Below are positions 51,476 through 60,138 of a stretch of DNA of 64,000 nucleotides, piece by piece. Source of the DNA: CAYGZQ01 sp964354375 [NCBI: uncultured Planctomycetota bacterium] (GTDB lineage: Bacteria > JAJVIF01 > JAPKYR01). Under the pieces are notes generated by a model that saw only the letters and a program-made list of their open reading frames with translations, had not been told where the DNA came from and made no database searches. The stretch lies in NCBI GenBank assembly GCA_964354375.1, contig CAYGZQ010000013.1:11984-75983 (forward strand), read 5' to 3'. The position numbers were made by a program, and so were the translations under genes. Position 1 is the stretch's first letter. Every line of letters starts with the position of its first letter.

Positions 51476-53047
51476 TCACTGCACCTGGCAATCGGTCAGC
51501 TCCGCATAGTAACTGCTAGTGTCAATCCAACCAAGCCCGAGGTAGGAATCACCGACCGTCTCATCGGGAATCCGCAAACAGACGGTTGAGCCCGTGAAGG
51601 GATTTACCCCTGTCCAGTAGCAGTCCGCGTCTTCATTCCATTCGACACCCTTGCTGGTGAAAGTGAAAGTGCTCGATTGATAGTTCATTTCCAAGCCGAT
51701 TCGCCTGACGTAGATGTCCCAGTCTTGGTCATCCTCATTGTAGGAATAGTAGCTGACTGCGAACTGGTGCTCTTCGTCGTTCATCTGGTAAGCAGCCACG
51801 TCCGAGCACCGGCTCCAGCCGCTTGCGCCGGGCATGCTCTGATAGTTGCCCATGTAAGGTGTTGCCGTAATCGCAACCCAGTAGTTTCCCCATTCCTCGG
51901 TTTGGGAGTCGTAGGTGGTCGTCCACCATGTAATCATCGCCTCATGCACCTGCGACGAATGCGAAGGGATGGACAATTGCGGAAGCAAGTTGCTTGTGTA
52001 CTCTCCCTCACCACTAAAGGAGATCTGCTGGGTGCTGTAGGGGTCCGGCGTGGAGAGCGGCTCCCAATCGTTATAGAAAACATTGTAGATATCGCTGTTG
52101 ACGGTTGACGTGTTCTCACACCACACAGCGACTACGTCTCCATAGGAGCCCGGGTGGAGCTCGTTGTTTCTGATTTGGCCCGCATCGATGTTGGCACACC
52201 ATTTCGCATTCGAATTCGATTCGTTGACCTGCTCCGGAGAGTCCCAGGCATCAAGATCGTCAATGTCCGCATACTCATGACGTGCAGCCCTTATGACATC
52301 ATTGAAGGTCGGCGCCTGCTGCAGGAAGACGACGAAGAGATCATTGAATGCTGTGAGAACGCACAGGTCCGGTTCGATCTGGTCAGTATCAGGTTCGTCC
52401 CACGGCAGCTTCACCGTCTCATCCGTGTCCGGGTTATACCAGTCGATACCGTCATCGTTCTCGTCGACGTCCCAGGCCAGCATCCGGTAGTACAAAGCCC
52501 AGAAATCATTCTCCGGGTAGGCCTCCGTCAATTCCGACCAGATCACGTGCACTCTGAGTGTCCCGACCTCCCCCTCCGGTGCACGCTCGTACGTGACTTC
52601 CACCGCGGGATGCCGTGCGAAAGGATCGCTTGGCGACATTGCATCGGCACTGAAAGTATCTTCGAATACATTCACCTCCTCCTCATCGAGGAGGATCAAA
52701 TGTATCTCGGATTTCGCTTCGTAGTTGTCGTGTCTCACGACGGCAGTGACAAAGGTAGAGAAGGTGTCGCCGTCCCCTATCCTGTCGTTGTACGCGATAT
52801 CGCCGCAGACTGTGCTCTCGCAGGGATATACTGAGATCGTCGATCCCGAGTCGAGACTGTAACCTACTCCCCACTGTGATGGGGCGTTGATGCTTTGTCC
52901 TGTTCTGAAGATTCCGCCCGAGCCATCGAAGGAAATCGGGTCTGATGCGCCGTTACAACCGACCGCCATGCTGAGAGTGAGGGACATAACCAGGAACGCG
53001 GTTAGCGCATTCCCCCCCCCCGAATACGACCGAGACTTGCGGAACAT
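51476..53047 (-). CDS. Large lipoprotein, propeller-like, partner of GFDV lipoprotein 9
   Basis: Encodes 523 residues. The signal peptide has a long N-region with SGGGN encoded by a ten-G run, then a hydrophobic core ending Ser-Met-Ala-Val-Gly before Cys31, followed by NGASDPIS. The mature part is acidic and aromatic, with repeated strands resembling a BNR-type propeller (LRVHVIWSELTEAYPEN, DVVAVWCENTSTVNSDIYN, HEAMITWWTTTYDSQTEEWG, HQFAVSYYSYNEDDQDWDIY). No catalytic residues are apparent. GAGGG precedes the ATG. The next gene starts 20 bases after its stop. The counterpart at 29279 is similar in composition and genomic setting, but I cannot show homology by eye. Confidence 0.75.
   Translation of the reverse strand: MFRKSRSYSGGGNALTAFLVMSLTLSMAVGCNGASDPISFDGSGGIFRTGQSINAPSQWGVGYSLDSGSTISVYPCESTVCGDIAYNDRIGDGDTFSTFVTAVVRHDNYEAKSEIHLILLDEEEVNVFEDTFSADAMSPSDPFARHPAVEVTYERAPEGEVGTLRVHVIWSELTEAYPENDFWALYYRMLAWDVDENDDGIDWYNPDTDETVKLPWDEPDTDQIEPDLCVLTAFNDLFVVFLQQAPTFNDVIRAARHEYADIDDLDAWDSPEQVNESNSNAKWCANIDAGQIRNNELHPGSYGDVVAVWCENTSTVNSDIYNVFYNDWEPLSTPDPYSTQQISFSGEGEYTSNLLPQLSIPSHSSQVHEAMITWWTTTYDSQTEEWGNYWVAITATPYMGNYQSMPGASGWSRCSDVAAYQMNDEEHQFAVSYYSYNEDDQDWDIYVRRIGLEMNYQSSTFTFTSKGVEWNEDADCYWTGVNPFTGSTVCLRIPDETVGDSYLGLGWIDTSSYYAELTDCQVQ
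53012..53021 (-). repeat. Ten-G homopolymer inside a lipoprotein signal peptide
   Basis: Ten G in a row on the coding strand, spanning codons 9-12 of the lipoprotein gene ending at 51476. Gain or loss of one base would shift the frame before the lipobox. It is the longest G/C run I found in the window. Confidence 0.8.
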
Positions 53048-53250
53048 GATCTTACCCTCGGTTCCCCCCTTTCCCTCCCGGACCTGAGCGGCACTACCCC
53101 AGCCCCGAGCGGCTTATATCTACCCTGTATCATATTTTCTTGGATTCTGCAAGATACCAGTTGGAAAATATTCGGATGCCGGTGTGCTAAGCCGGCACAT
53201 ACTTGCCGGATGAAGTGGGAGAACGATGGGGAATCGCGTGGTTATGAGAA

Positions 53251-53269
53251 GGCGCCCGAGAGGGGCGCC
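53251..53269 (-). terminator. GC hairpin downstream of the small secreted protein
   Basis: GGCGCCC and GGGCGCC with a 5-base loop; on the minus strand a modest TTCTCAT tail follows. It lies about 90 bases after the stop at 53359. The rest of 53048-53358 shows nothing else convincing. Confidence 0.35.
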
Positions 53270-53358
53270 CGGAAGAACCCTGGCCAACAGGAATAAACGT
53301 CCCCGTCCGATTCAACATTCCGACATCGGCGGGCTTCCCGACCGATGCCGCCAACCCG

Positions 53359-53712
53359 TCAGCTCGACGTCGCGTGTTCGGGCGTCGGCGACGGAAGTTC
53401 AGTGTGAGAACACAGACAAATCGATCCCACATAAGGCAGCCCGCCCGAAGGGCAGACTCTGCGAACAGGCTCCCGCCCTGGGTCAAGTCGGGCAAGGCAG
53501 GAAATCAGGGGCGACCCGGACAGCTTATCTATCGGTTGCGCATATATATCGGGGTTGTCCTGGCAGACCACCCAGGGGGAGATCGATGCGGGATCGTCGG
53601 TCCGGACCGAGTCGGCTCTTGCGATGCTCACGACCGAAAAGACGAAAAATACCAAAAAGACGGTTCCCGCGATCAACGCGCAGTGCATTTCCGTGTCGAG
53701 GTGTCTGTACAT
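53359..53712 (-). CDS. Small secreted protein of unknown function
   Basis: Encodes 117 residues. Residues ~10-33 are a good signal peptide (LIAGTVFLVFFVFSVVSIARA), cleaved before Asp-Ser. The mature ~84 residues contain four cysteines after residue 45 (VVCQDN, ISCLAR, RRVCPSG, SICLCSH gives five in all) and end Ser-Ser. No family recognised. ATG 53712 has AAGGGAGGT 8 bases upstream, one of the best ribosome binding sites here, which supports a real gene despite its size. A structured, terminator-like RNA element lies immediately upstream, suggesting regulated read-through. Confidence 0.5.
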   Translation of the reverse strand: MYRHLDTEMHCALIAGTVFLVFFVFSVVSIARADSVRTDDPASISPWVVCQDNPDIYAQPIDKLSGSPLISCLARLDPGREPVRRVCPSGGLPYVGSICLCSHTELPSPTPEHATSS

Positions 53713-53751
53713 CGTAACGCGACCTCCCTTCCCCACATGGGCCGCGGGCAC

Positions 53752-53826
53752 AAAAAAAAGGCTCCGCGGCAAGTATGGCGTAACGCGCCAAACCCCACGA
53801 TGGGGGCGATATAGTCCGCTGGAGCC
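53752..53826 (-). ncRNA. Structured leader RNA with three-way junction and terminator form
   Basis: On the minus strand GGCTCC-A-GCGG pairs with CCGC-GGAGCC as a closing stem (53816-53826 with 53760-53769). Inside are two hairpins: TGGGG/CCCCA (53793-53805) and TGGCG/CGCCA (53776-53790). Eight T follow directly (53752-53759), so the closing stem is itself an intrinsic terminator. It sits 25 bases before the ribosome binding site of the small secreted protein. An AT-rich promoter-like stretch with TGGTATATA (53853-53861) precedes it. It could be an attenuator or riboswitch, or a free small RNA. It matches no riboswitch class I know. Confidence 0.5.
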
Positions 53827-53929
53827 TCGATAATTCTATAACGTACTATCCTATATATACCACACTATAGGCCCGCCGTCAAGGGGGAATGTGGCACGTT
53901 CATCCTGGGGCTGTTGAGAAAGTCTCTTT

Positions 53930-53998
53930 GTGGGGCAGGCTTTCCAGCCTGCCGCCTCTGGATGCCGCATGAATGGCAGGCTGGAAAGCCTGCCCCAC
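53930..53998. repeat. Perfect 24-bp inverted repeat R2
   Basis: Arms of 24 bases (GTGGGGCAGGCT then TTCCAGCCTGCC, and exact complement) 21 bases apart, ending 5 bases from the stop of the glycosyltransferase gene. Each arm is itself palindromic. It resembles REP-type elements found in many copies in various bacterial genomes; no transposase is present between or beside the arms. Confidence 0.8.
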
Positions 53999-54003
53999 GT
54001 GCG

Positions 54004-55095
54004 CTACCGCTGTTTGATCACGCGAAGATAGACTCGGAACGTTTCCTCCGCCGCGAGGTCCCAACTGAAACTGAGCGACCGGGCGAATCCCCTGCGCACA
54101 AACTCGGCGCGGTACGGTGGGTCCTCCAGCATCCTGAGCATCTGCTCGGAAAGCTCGGCGGGCTCGTGAGTTTTCAGATACGCTACCGCGTCGCTGCCGA
54201 TCTCGTGAAAAACGTCCAGATCCGTCGCGATGACCGGGCACCCGATCGACATCGCCTCGAGCAGCGGAAGTCCGAAGCCTTCAGCCGATGAGATGAACAG
54301 GAATGCGGCCGCGACCGAATACAGCGTGGCCAGCTCCTTGTCGGGAACGTACCCCGGGAACAGCACCTGCTCCTCCAGACCCGAGGCCCTGACAAGCTGT
54401 GCCATTTTTCGCTGGTACGGTCCGGGCTTCCCGACGAGGAGCAGCTTAAGGTGCGGGGACGCGTTCGATATGCGCGAGAAAGCCTCGATGACCGAAGCGA
54501 TATTTTTCCTGGCTTCGAACGACCCCACCATGAGGAAAAATTCCATTGGCGCATGGTACTTGAAGCGGATTCTGCCTATCTCGTGAGGGTCGGTGGTTCG
54601 TGTGAACACCGGATTGACCCCGTGGTGTATAACGGTGATCTTGTCGGGGTTTATCTGAAGGATATTGACGAGGTCGTTCTTGGTCGCGCGGGAGACGGCG
54701 ATGATGTGGTCGGCGTGTCTATACGAACCGGGAATCCATTTCGAAAAATACCAGCGACTTCCAGGCGGCATCAGCCTGGGTTGCTTGAGGACGATCAGGT
54801 CGTGGGCCGTAACAACCTTCGGAATCCGCGAAAGCCGGGGAACGGAGAAGCAGGGCGTGTGAATGACGTTGACCTCCTCCCTGGTCGCAGCCATGACGAG
54901 GTGATACTGCTCCCAGATGAGGCGCTGCAGGGTGCGTTCGAAGGGCTGTCGATTCCTGGGCCATAGGAGGCGGAGATCGATCGTCTCGGGATGCCTCTCA
55001 AGAATGCGGACAAGGTTTCTCGAATACACGCCGAGCCCGGTTGGGTATTTGCCGGTCAGCGACTGAGCATCCAATCCGACGATGATGGGCTCCAT
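54004..55095 (-). CDS. GT4-family (GT-B fold) glycosyltransferase
   Basis: Encodes 363 residues, typical of the Glycos_transf_1 family. The N-terminal half has GLDAQSLTGKYPTGLGVYSR (acceptor loop) and VVTAHDLIVLKQP with SRATKNDLVNIL; the C-terminal half has FFLMVGSFEARKNIASVIEA, LLLVGKPGPYQRKM and the E-x7-E motif SSAEGFGLPLLEAMSIGCPV that holds the nucleotide sugar. These enzymes retain anomeric configuration and usually build lipopolysaccharide, capsule or glycolipid in the cytoplasm. Donor and acceptor cannot be told. It stands alone, its 3' end touching the inverted repeat R2. Confidence 0.9.
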   Translation of the reverse strand: MEPIIVGLDAQSLTGKYPTGLGVYSRNLVRILERHPETIDLRLLWPRNRQPFERTLQRLIWEQYHLVMAATREEVNVIHTPCFSVPRLSRIPKVVTAHDLIVLKQPRLMPPGSRWYFSKWIPGSYRHADHIIAVSRATKNDLVNILQINPDKITVIHHGVNPVFTRTTDPHEIGRIRFKYHAPMEFFLMVGSFEARKNIASVIEAFSRISNASPHLKLLLVGKPGPYQRKMAQLVRASGLEEQVLFPGYVPDKELATLYSVAAAFLFISSAEGFGLPLLEAMSIGCPVIATDLDVFHEIGSDAVAYLKTHEPAELSEQMLRMLEDPPYRAEFVRRGFARSLSFSWDLAAEETFRVYLRVIKQR

Positions 55096-55261
55096 GGAAT
55101 CAGACGAGGAATTCTACCCCGGAGGGGGGTCCAAGGTAAAGGATAGCCGGATAAGAGTATAGGTGGCGCAACCGAAAGGTTTTGAGTATCATACTGGCTT
55201 CTACTGTCGGGCGTTCGCGGGTGTCATGCGAAAGGGTCCGCAGCAAGGGCAAACAGGATCA

Positions 55262-56617
55262 ATGACGAAACAACAGGCCGGAGACGATCATTTCGCCGAA
55301 ATTCGGAAGCTTGCCGCGGGGGGTGCGCTTGCGATCGAGAGGATGCCCGGCATGGAGAGCTTCACGCTGGGCTTCTTTCTGCCCGTGGGTGCGGTGCACG
55401 AGAACGGCGCCAACAGCGGGATCAGCCATTTCATGGAGCATATGCTGTTCAAGGGATCGAGGAAACGCAGCGCGAAGGCAATAGTCAAGGCGGTTGAGCG
55501 TGTAGGGGGCCTGATAAACGCGTCGACCGGTCGCGAGCTGACGTACTTCTACGTGCGGGTCGCGGCGCGGCGTCTGGAGCTCGCGCTGGATGTTCTCACA
55601 GACCTGGTGTTCAACCCGGAGCTGGACAAGGACGCCCTCGAGCGCGAGAAAGGCGTCATCCTCGAAGAGATAAACATGAACGAGGATGAGCCGGGGCAGG
55701 CGCTCTACGACAGGTTCCTGATGTCCATACACGGCAAAACATCCTACGGCAGGCCCATACTCGGAGCCCCGAAGAACATAGCCTCATTCACTCGGAAGAA
55801 GCTTGAGTCCTATCATCGGTCTCAGTACCTGCCCTCGAGGCTCGTGGCGTCCATTGCCGGCGGGATTGACCCGGACCGGGCGCACAGCCTTCTCGAAAAG
55901 CGCCTGACCGGGATTCCGGGTCGGAAGGGGAGCGCCATGAGCCCGACCAGGGCTCCGAGGTTCGAGGCTGCGGTCAGGGTAATATCGAAAGACGTCGAGC
56001 AGGCGGCGCTTGTCATGGGATTCCCCTCCGCGAGCATCAAATCGAACGACCGATACGCATGCAGCCTTCTGGACGCGATTACCGCCGGGGGCATGATGAG
56101 CCGTCTCTTCCAGGAAATCCGCGAGAAACGCGGGCTCGTGTACTCGATTGACTCCACGCACCAGCCATACTCCAAGGGGGGCCTGTTCACCGTCGAGGCC
56201 GGGATGCGCGAGGAGAACCTGCTTGTCGTGCTGAAGCTGATCCTGAGGGAGCTGAGGCGTCTTGGGCAGGAAGGTCCGGGAGAGAGGGAGTTGGCGGACG
56301 CAAAGCTCTACCTGCGCGGGCACTGGGCGCTCGGGCTGGAGTCGACATCGGCGCGCATGATCCGGAACGCGATGTCCACCTTGTTCTTCGACCGGCTGTT
56401 GAGACACGACGAAGTGGTGGAAAAACTGCAAGCTGTGACGGTGCAAGATGTGGCGAAGGCCGCCGGTCGGGCTTTCGAGGAGGGCGGTCCGGCCGTGGGC
56501 GCCCTGTCGAGATTCGAGGACGGGCACAAGATCGGCGAGATCGAGGAGCAGATCGAAGAACTCCGCAGGCGGCAGGGGGATGCCAACAGCAAGGCCAGGA
56601 GAAAGAACGTACGATAG
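55262..56617 (+). CDS. M16-family zinc metallopeptidase
   Basis: Encodes 451 residues. The inverted zinc motif HxxEH is present as His56-Phe-Met-Glu59-His60, and the third ligand Glu lies in ILEEINMNEDEP (about residue 136). The C-terminal M16 half shows LLDAITAGGMMSRLFQEIRE and KRGLVYSIDSTHQPYSKGGL, the Arg/Tyr substrate-holding block. The length and two-half structure match the processing-protease-like (PqqL/YmxG) branch, with active and C-terminal lobes in one chain. No signal peptide is seen, so a cytoplasmic location is likely. ATG 55262 follows an AGGA; upstream ATGs at 55226 and earlier are possible but lack good sites. Confidence 0.9.
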   Translation: MTKQQAGDDHFAEIRKLAAGGALAIERMPGMESFTLGFFLPVGAVHENGANSGISHFMEHMLFKGSRKRSAKAIVKAVERVGGLINASTGRELTYFYVRVAARRLELALDVLTDLVFNPELDKDALEREKGVILEEINMNEDEPGQALYDRFLMSIHGKTSYGRPILGAPKNIASFTRKKLESYHRSQYLPSRLVASIAGGIDPDRAHSLLEKRLTGIPGRKGSAMSPTRAPRFEAAVRVISKDVEQAALVMGFPSASIKSNDRYACSLLDAITAGGMMSRLFQEIREKRGLVYSIDSTHQPYSKGGLFTVEAGMREENLLVVLKLILRELRRLGQEGPGERELADAKLYLRGHWALGLESTSARMIRNAMSTLFFDRLLRHDEVVEKLQAVTVQDVAKAAGRAFEEGGPAVGALSRFEDGHKIGEIEEQIEELRRRQGDANSKARRKNVR

Positions 56618-56758
56618 GCGACAACAGGGAGTGAACATTCCAGGTAACGGGGCGGTCTGGATACATTGATACCCCCCCTGTAGTCCCGCCAAGGTGGGGA
56701 CAGCGTGTTCTGAACGCCTTTGAAACGCTCCTGGATTCCGATTACGGTGGGAGGAAAG

Positions 56759-57121
56759 TCAACGGTACTTCCGGTCGCGCCGCTCAGGGCCTTTTTTCAC
56801 CGGTCTTCCATACGGGTCGAACGGCGTGACCGACATCTGCGATGAAGACGTGCGGCGCCTGCCTTTGGGGGGCTGAGGCGCGAAGAATTCCGGCTTGGCG
56901 GAAATGTCACTGATGACTTTCATGCTTTCCTTTCTGTGGCGCTCGTAAAAAAGAAGGTAGATAAACAGCGCGTGCGATATCACCGGCACAACGTTGAAGA
57001 GAATCAGCCAGAACCAGAAATTGTCGAGGCGACGGCGCGCGACCTCGGCGAGCGCGAGGTTGGCGCCCACGTACACAATAGAGAAAAACACAAACCGGAT
57101 CGCGTTACCGAAGGGGTCCAA
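56759..57121 (-). CDS. Small two-helix membrane protein
   Basis: Encodes 120 residues from a probable TTG start with GAAAGG 9 bases before it. Two membrane helices are clear (about residues 8-26, IRFVFFSIVYVGANLALAE, and 34-58, NFWFWLILFNVVPVISHALF), joined by a short Arg-rich turn. The C-terminal ~60 residues are basic and polar (KGRRRTSSSQ, KKGPERRDRKYR), probably facing the cytoplasm. Family unknown. It is transcribed divergently from the serpin operon. Confidence 0.6.
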   Translation of the reverse strand: MDPFGNAIRFVFFSIVYVGANLALAEVARRRLDNFWFWLILFNVVPVISHALFIYLLFYERHRKESMKVISDISAKPEFFAPQPPKGRRRTSSSQMSVTPFDPYGRPVKKGPERRDRKYR

Positions 57122-57246
57122 GTGGCACAGCCTTTCTATACCTACATCAACCGAAACTCACAGTGTCGCCGGAATGTTGCGGGGCGACGCCGAGCGCCTA
57201 GAGTATACCTTATCCGCTGAAGATTGTCTTGAACAGGAGGGTCGCA

Positions 57247-58611
57247 ATGTCGGCCAATAAGATCATTTCAGTCATTCTCTGTGCAACCGTTCTTGTGCTG
57301 GCGGGATGTGTATCGCAGACGAAGGGCGATTCAGGGGGCTCGAATGGAGGGGAAACCGGGGACACGACGGGAAGCCCGATAGCGTCGACCATCCAGAATG
57401 AGGGCTTCGCGTTCGGGAGCCGGCAGCGTGAGATGAATCCCGCCGTCAGCGAACAGGAAGTAAGCCAACTTGTCCAGGGCAACACCCAGTTCGCGTTCGA
57501 GCTTTACCGACAGCTCATTCAGAGCAACGACAACCTGATAATCTCCCCTTACAGCATATCGACGGCGCTCGCGATGACCTACGCGGGCGCGAACGGTCAG
57601 ACCAAGACCGATATGGCGAACGTCCTTCATTTCACGCTTCCCGACGACAAGCTCCATGCCGCGTTCAACAAGATCGACCTTGCGCTGAATGCCCTTGGAA
57701 ACAAGCCCGCGGGTGAAGAGGGGCAGCCGTTCAAGCTGAGCGTCGCCGATTCTCTCTGGGTTCAGAAGGATATCCCGCTGAATCCCCCGTTTCTGGATGT
57801 CGTTGCGTTGAACTACGGAGCCGGTGTGGGGCAGGTGGACTTTTGGGGCGACCCCAATGGTGCCGCAAAGATCGTCAACGACTGGATTTCCGGCAGGACG
57901 GAAGACCGAATCAAGAATGCGCTCGACCCAAGTTCGATTGACAAAGGGACAACTGCGCTCTTGATCGTAGACGCGATCTACTTCCTGGCGAGTTGGTCGC
58001 TGCAGTTCGAGACGGAAGCGACGGAGGACGGCCCCTTCCATTTGCTCGGCGGACGGGAAGTGACCATGCCGATGATGAGCCGGACCGAGCATTTCAGGTT
58101 CTTTCAGGGGCAGGGATTCAAGGCAGTGTCCCTGGGATACGTCGGGGGAGAAACATCAATGGTGATAATGCTCCCCGATGAAGGTAAGTTCGAGGAATTC
58201 GAGGGGAAGCTTGATGGGGCGCTGGTCTCGGATGTTCTCGGAAACCTGGAGACCAAGAGCGTGGACCTGACAATGCCGAAGTTCAAGTACGAGACCTCAC
58301 TCAAGCTGGAGAAAACGCTCCCGCTGATGGGCATGGAGAGCGCATTCAACAGCGGGCTCGAAAACATATTCAGCGGCGCGGTGCTGGGTCCTGTTTGCAT
58401 TGGCGAGGTGATCCACAAGGCGTTTGTGTCCGTGGACGAAGCCGGGACCGAAGCCGCTGCTGTGACGATCGTCGAGATACTAGCACTCTCCGCGCCCTCC
58501 GAACCTGAGATTCCGATGGAATTCAGAGTTGACCGGCCGTTTGTGTTCATGATTGTCGAGGAGAGCACGAAGACGGTTCTGTTCATCGGACGAGTGCTGG
58601 ACCCGTCCTGA
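57247..58611 (+). CDS. Serpin lipoprotein 1 (predicted P1 Leu)
   Basis: Encodes 454 residues; lipobox Leu-Val-Leu-Ala-Gly before the Cys at residue 21, then a Ser/Gly/Thr linker of about 45 residues and a full serpin fold. Serpins trap serine or cysteine proteases by covalent suicide inhibition. Landmarks: NLIISPYSISTALAMTYAGA, the hinge GTEAAAVT and the C-terminal signature RPFVFMIVEEST with LFIGRVLDP. Counting from the hinge Gly as P15, the scissile bond is Leu-Ser (P1-P1'), which suggests chymotrypsin- or elastase-like targets. The small-residue hinge indicates an inhibitory rather than a substrate-type serpin. AGGAGG lies 7 bases before ATG 57247. First of three in tandem. Confidence 0.92.
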   Translation: MSANKIISVILCATVLVLAGCVSQTKGDSGGSNGGETGDTTGSPIASTIQNEGFAFGSRQREMNPAVSEQEVSQLVQGNTQFAFELYRQLIQSNDNLIISPYSISTALAMTYAGANGQTKTDMANVLHFTLPDDKLHAAFNKIDLALNALGNKPAGEEGQPFKLSVADSLWVQKDIPLNPPFLDVVALNYGAGVGQVDFWGDPNGAAKIVNDWISGRTEDRIKNALDPSSIDKGTTALLIVDAIYFLASWSLQFETEATEDGPFHLLGGREVTMPMMSRTEHFRFFQGQGFKAVSLGYVGGETSMVIMLPDEGKFEEFEGKLDGALVSDVLGNLETKSVDLTMPKFKYETSLKLEKTLPLMGMESAFNSGLENIFSGAVLGPVCIGEVIHKAFVSVDEAGTEAAAVTIVEILALSAPSEPEIPMEFRVDRPFVFMIVEESTKTVLFIGRVLDPS

Positions 58612-58713
58612 GGATAGTCTGATGTGAGCCCCGAGGAGATGCGGCGGTCCGACGGGCATGAGTGGATATTCGGCCTTCTTGCCGCCGGAAACCGAAGGAA
58701 CAGGAGCATCGAA

Positions 58714-60093
58714 ATGCGCACCCACAACACAATGCCGATTTTTCTCTGCGCAGCTTTTCTGGTACTCGCAGGCTGCGTTTCGCAGACCGAGGGCACATCG
58801 GGAGGATCAACCGACGGAAAGACAGTGGATACGACGGGAGGGTCCACCGGAAGCCCGACAGCGTCGACCGTCCAGGATGAGGGCTTTGTGTTCGGGATCG
58901 ACGGGCGTGAGATGAACCCCGCCGTCAGCGAACAGGAAGTAAGCCAACTTGTCCAGGGCAACACCCAGTTCGCGTTCGAGCTGTACCGCTGGCTTATCCA
59001 GGACAACAATAACCTGATCATCTCCCCATACAGCATCTCTACCGCTCTTGCCATGACTTACGCGGGCGCGAACGGTCAGACCAAAACTGACATGGCGAAC
59101 GTTCTTCATTTCACGCTCCCCGACGACAAGCTCCATGCCGCGTTCAATAAAATCGACCTGACGCTTAACGCGCTTGGGAGCAAACCTGCGGGGGAAGAGG
59201 GGCAGCCGTTGAAACTGAGCGTCGCTAACTCTCTCTGGGTGCAGAAGGATATCCCGCTGAATCCCCCGTTTCTGGATGTCGTTACGCTGAACTATGGAGC
59301 CGGAGTGGGCCAGGTGGATTTCTGGGGTGATCCTGGAGGAGCCGCGAAAACGGTCAACGACTGGATCTCCGGCAAAACGGGGGGCAAAATCAAGGATGCG
59401 CTGGACCCGGACTCTCTGAACCCGGGAGAGACGCAGCTGCTTCTGGTCGATGCGATCTACTTCCTTGCCAACTGGGAGTTGCAGTTCGACAAGGAAGCGA
59501 CAACCGACGGTCCGTTTCATCTTTTGGGAGGACAGGACGTCACGGTTCCGATGATGACGAAAACGGACCAGTTCAGGTACTTCAAGGGGGATGGTTTCGC
59601 CGTGGCCTCGCTCGGATACGTGGGCGGCGACACCTCGATGGTGATAATGCTTCCCGATGAAGGTAAGTTCGAGGAATTCGAGGGGAAGCTTGATGGGGCG
59701 CTGGTTTCGGATGTGCTCGGAAACCTGGAAATGAAGAGCGTGGACTTGACCATGCCGAGATTCAAATACGAGTCGTCTCTCAAGCTGGCGAAGACGCTGA
59801 AGCCGATGGGCATGGAGAGCGCGTTTTACGGCGGATTTGACTACATGTTCGTCAATCTCCTCATCGAAGGCCCCCCGCACATAGGCGAGGTAATTCACAA
59901 GGCGTTCGTGGCGGTGGACGAGGCCGGCACAGAAGCTGCGGCGGTGACGATTGTCATAATAGAGGCGGAGTCCATGCCCGCCGAGCCCGAGATTCCGATA
60001 GAGTTCAAAGCGGATCGTCCGTTCGTGTTCCTGATCGTGGAGGAGAGCACGAAGACGGTTCTGTTCATCGGACGTGTGCTGGACCCGTCCTGA
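58714..60093 (+). CDS. Serpin lipoprotein 2 (predicted P1 Glu)
   Basis: Encodes 459 residues; lipobox Leu-Val-Leu-Ala-Gly before the Cys at residue 19. The serpin core is very close to serpin 1, with stretches identical even at DNA level (for example 58918-58982). The hinge GTEAAAVT is intact, but the reactive loop differs: by the same count P1-P1' is Glu-Ser, within IIEAESMPAEPE, pointing to Glu-specific proteases. The signature RPFVFLIVEEST and LFIGRVLDP closes the fold. ATG 58714 is chosen (AGGAG about 8 bases upstream) because the lipoprotein signal begins there; a longer frame from 58624 is unlikely. It lies 102 bases after serpin 1. Confidence 0.92.
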   Translation: MRTHNTMPIFLCAAFLVLAGCVSQTEGTSGGSTDGKTVDTTGGSTGSPTASTVQDEGFVFGIDGREMNPAVSEQEVSQLVQGNTQFAFELYRWLIQDNNNLIISPYSISTALAMTYAGANGQTKTDMANVLHFTLPDDKLHAAFNKIDLTLNALGSKPAGEEGQPLKLSVANSLWVQKDIPLNPPFLDVVTLNYGAGVGQVDFWGDPGGAAKTVNDWISGKTGGKIKDALDPDSLNPGETQLLLVDAIYFLANWELQFDKEATTDGPFHLLGGQDVTVPMMTKTDQFRYFKGDGFAVASLGYVGGDTSMVIMLPDEGKFEEFEGKLDGALVSDVLGNLEMKSVDLTMPRFKYESSLKLAKTLKPMGMESAFYGGFDYMFVNLLIEGPPHIGEVIHKAFVAVDEAGTEAAAVTIVIIEAESMPAEPEIPIEFKADRPFVFLIVEESTKTVLFIGRVLDPS

Positions 60094-60138
60094 ACAACCA
60101 CGATGGGCCGGTCCCCGGACCCGACAAAGGAGGAAGTC

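Noticed and set aside
53226-53814. Overlapping plus-strand frames of 146-163 codons
   Set aside because: Arg/Pro-rich with no ribosome binding site; the minus strand here has a signal peptide with a strong ribosome binding site and a structured leader.
53930-53998. Inverted repeat as insertion-sequence ends
   Set aside because: Only 21 bases lie between the arms, with no transposase and no flanking target duplication seen; it is better read as a REP-like element.
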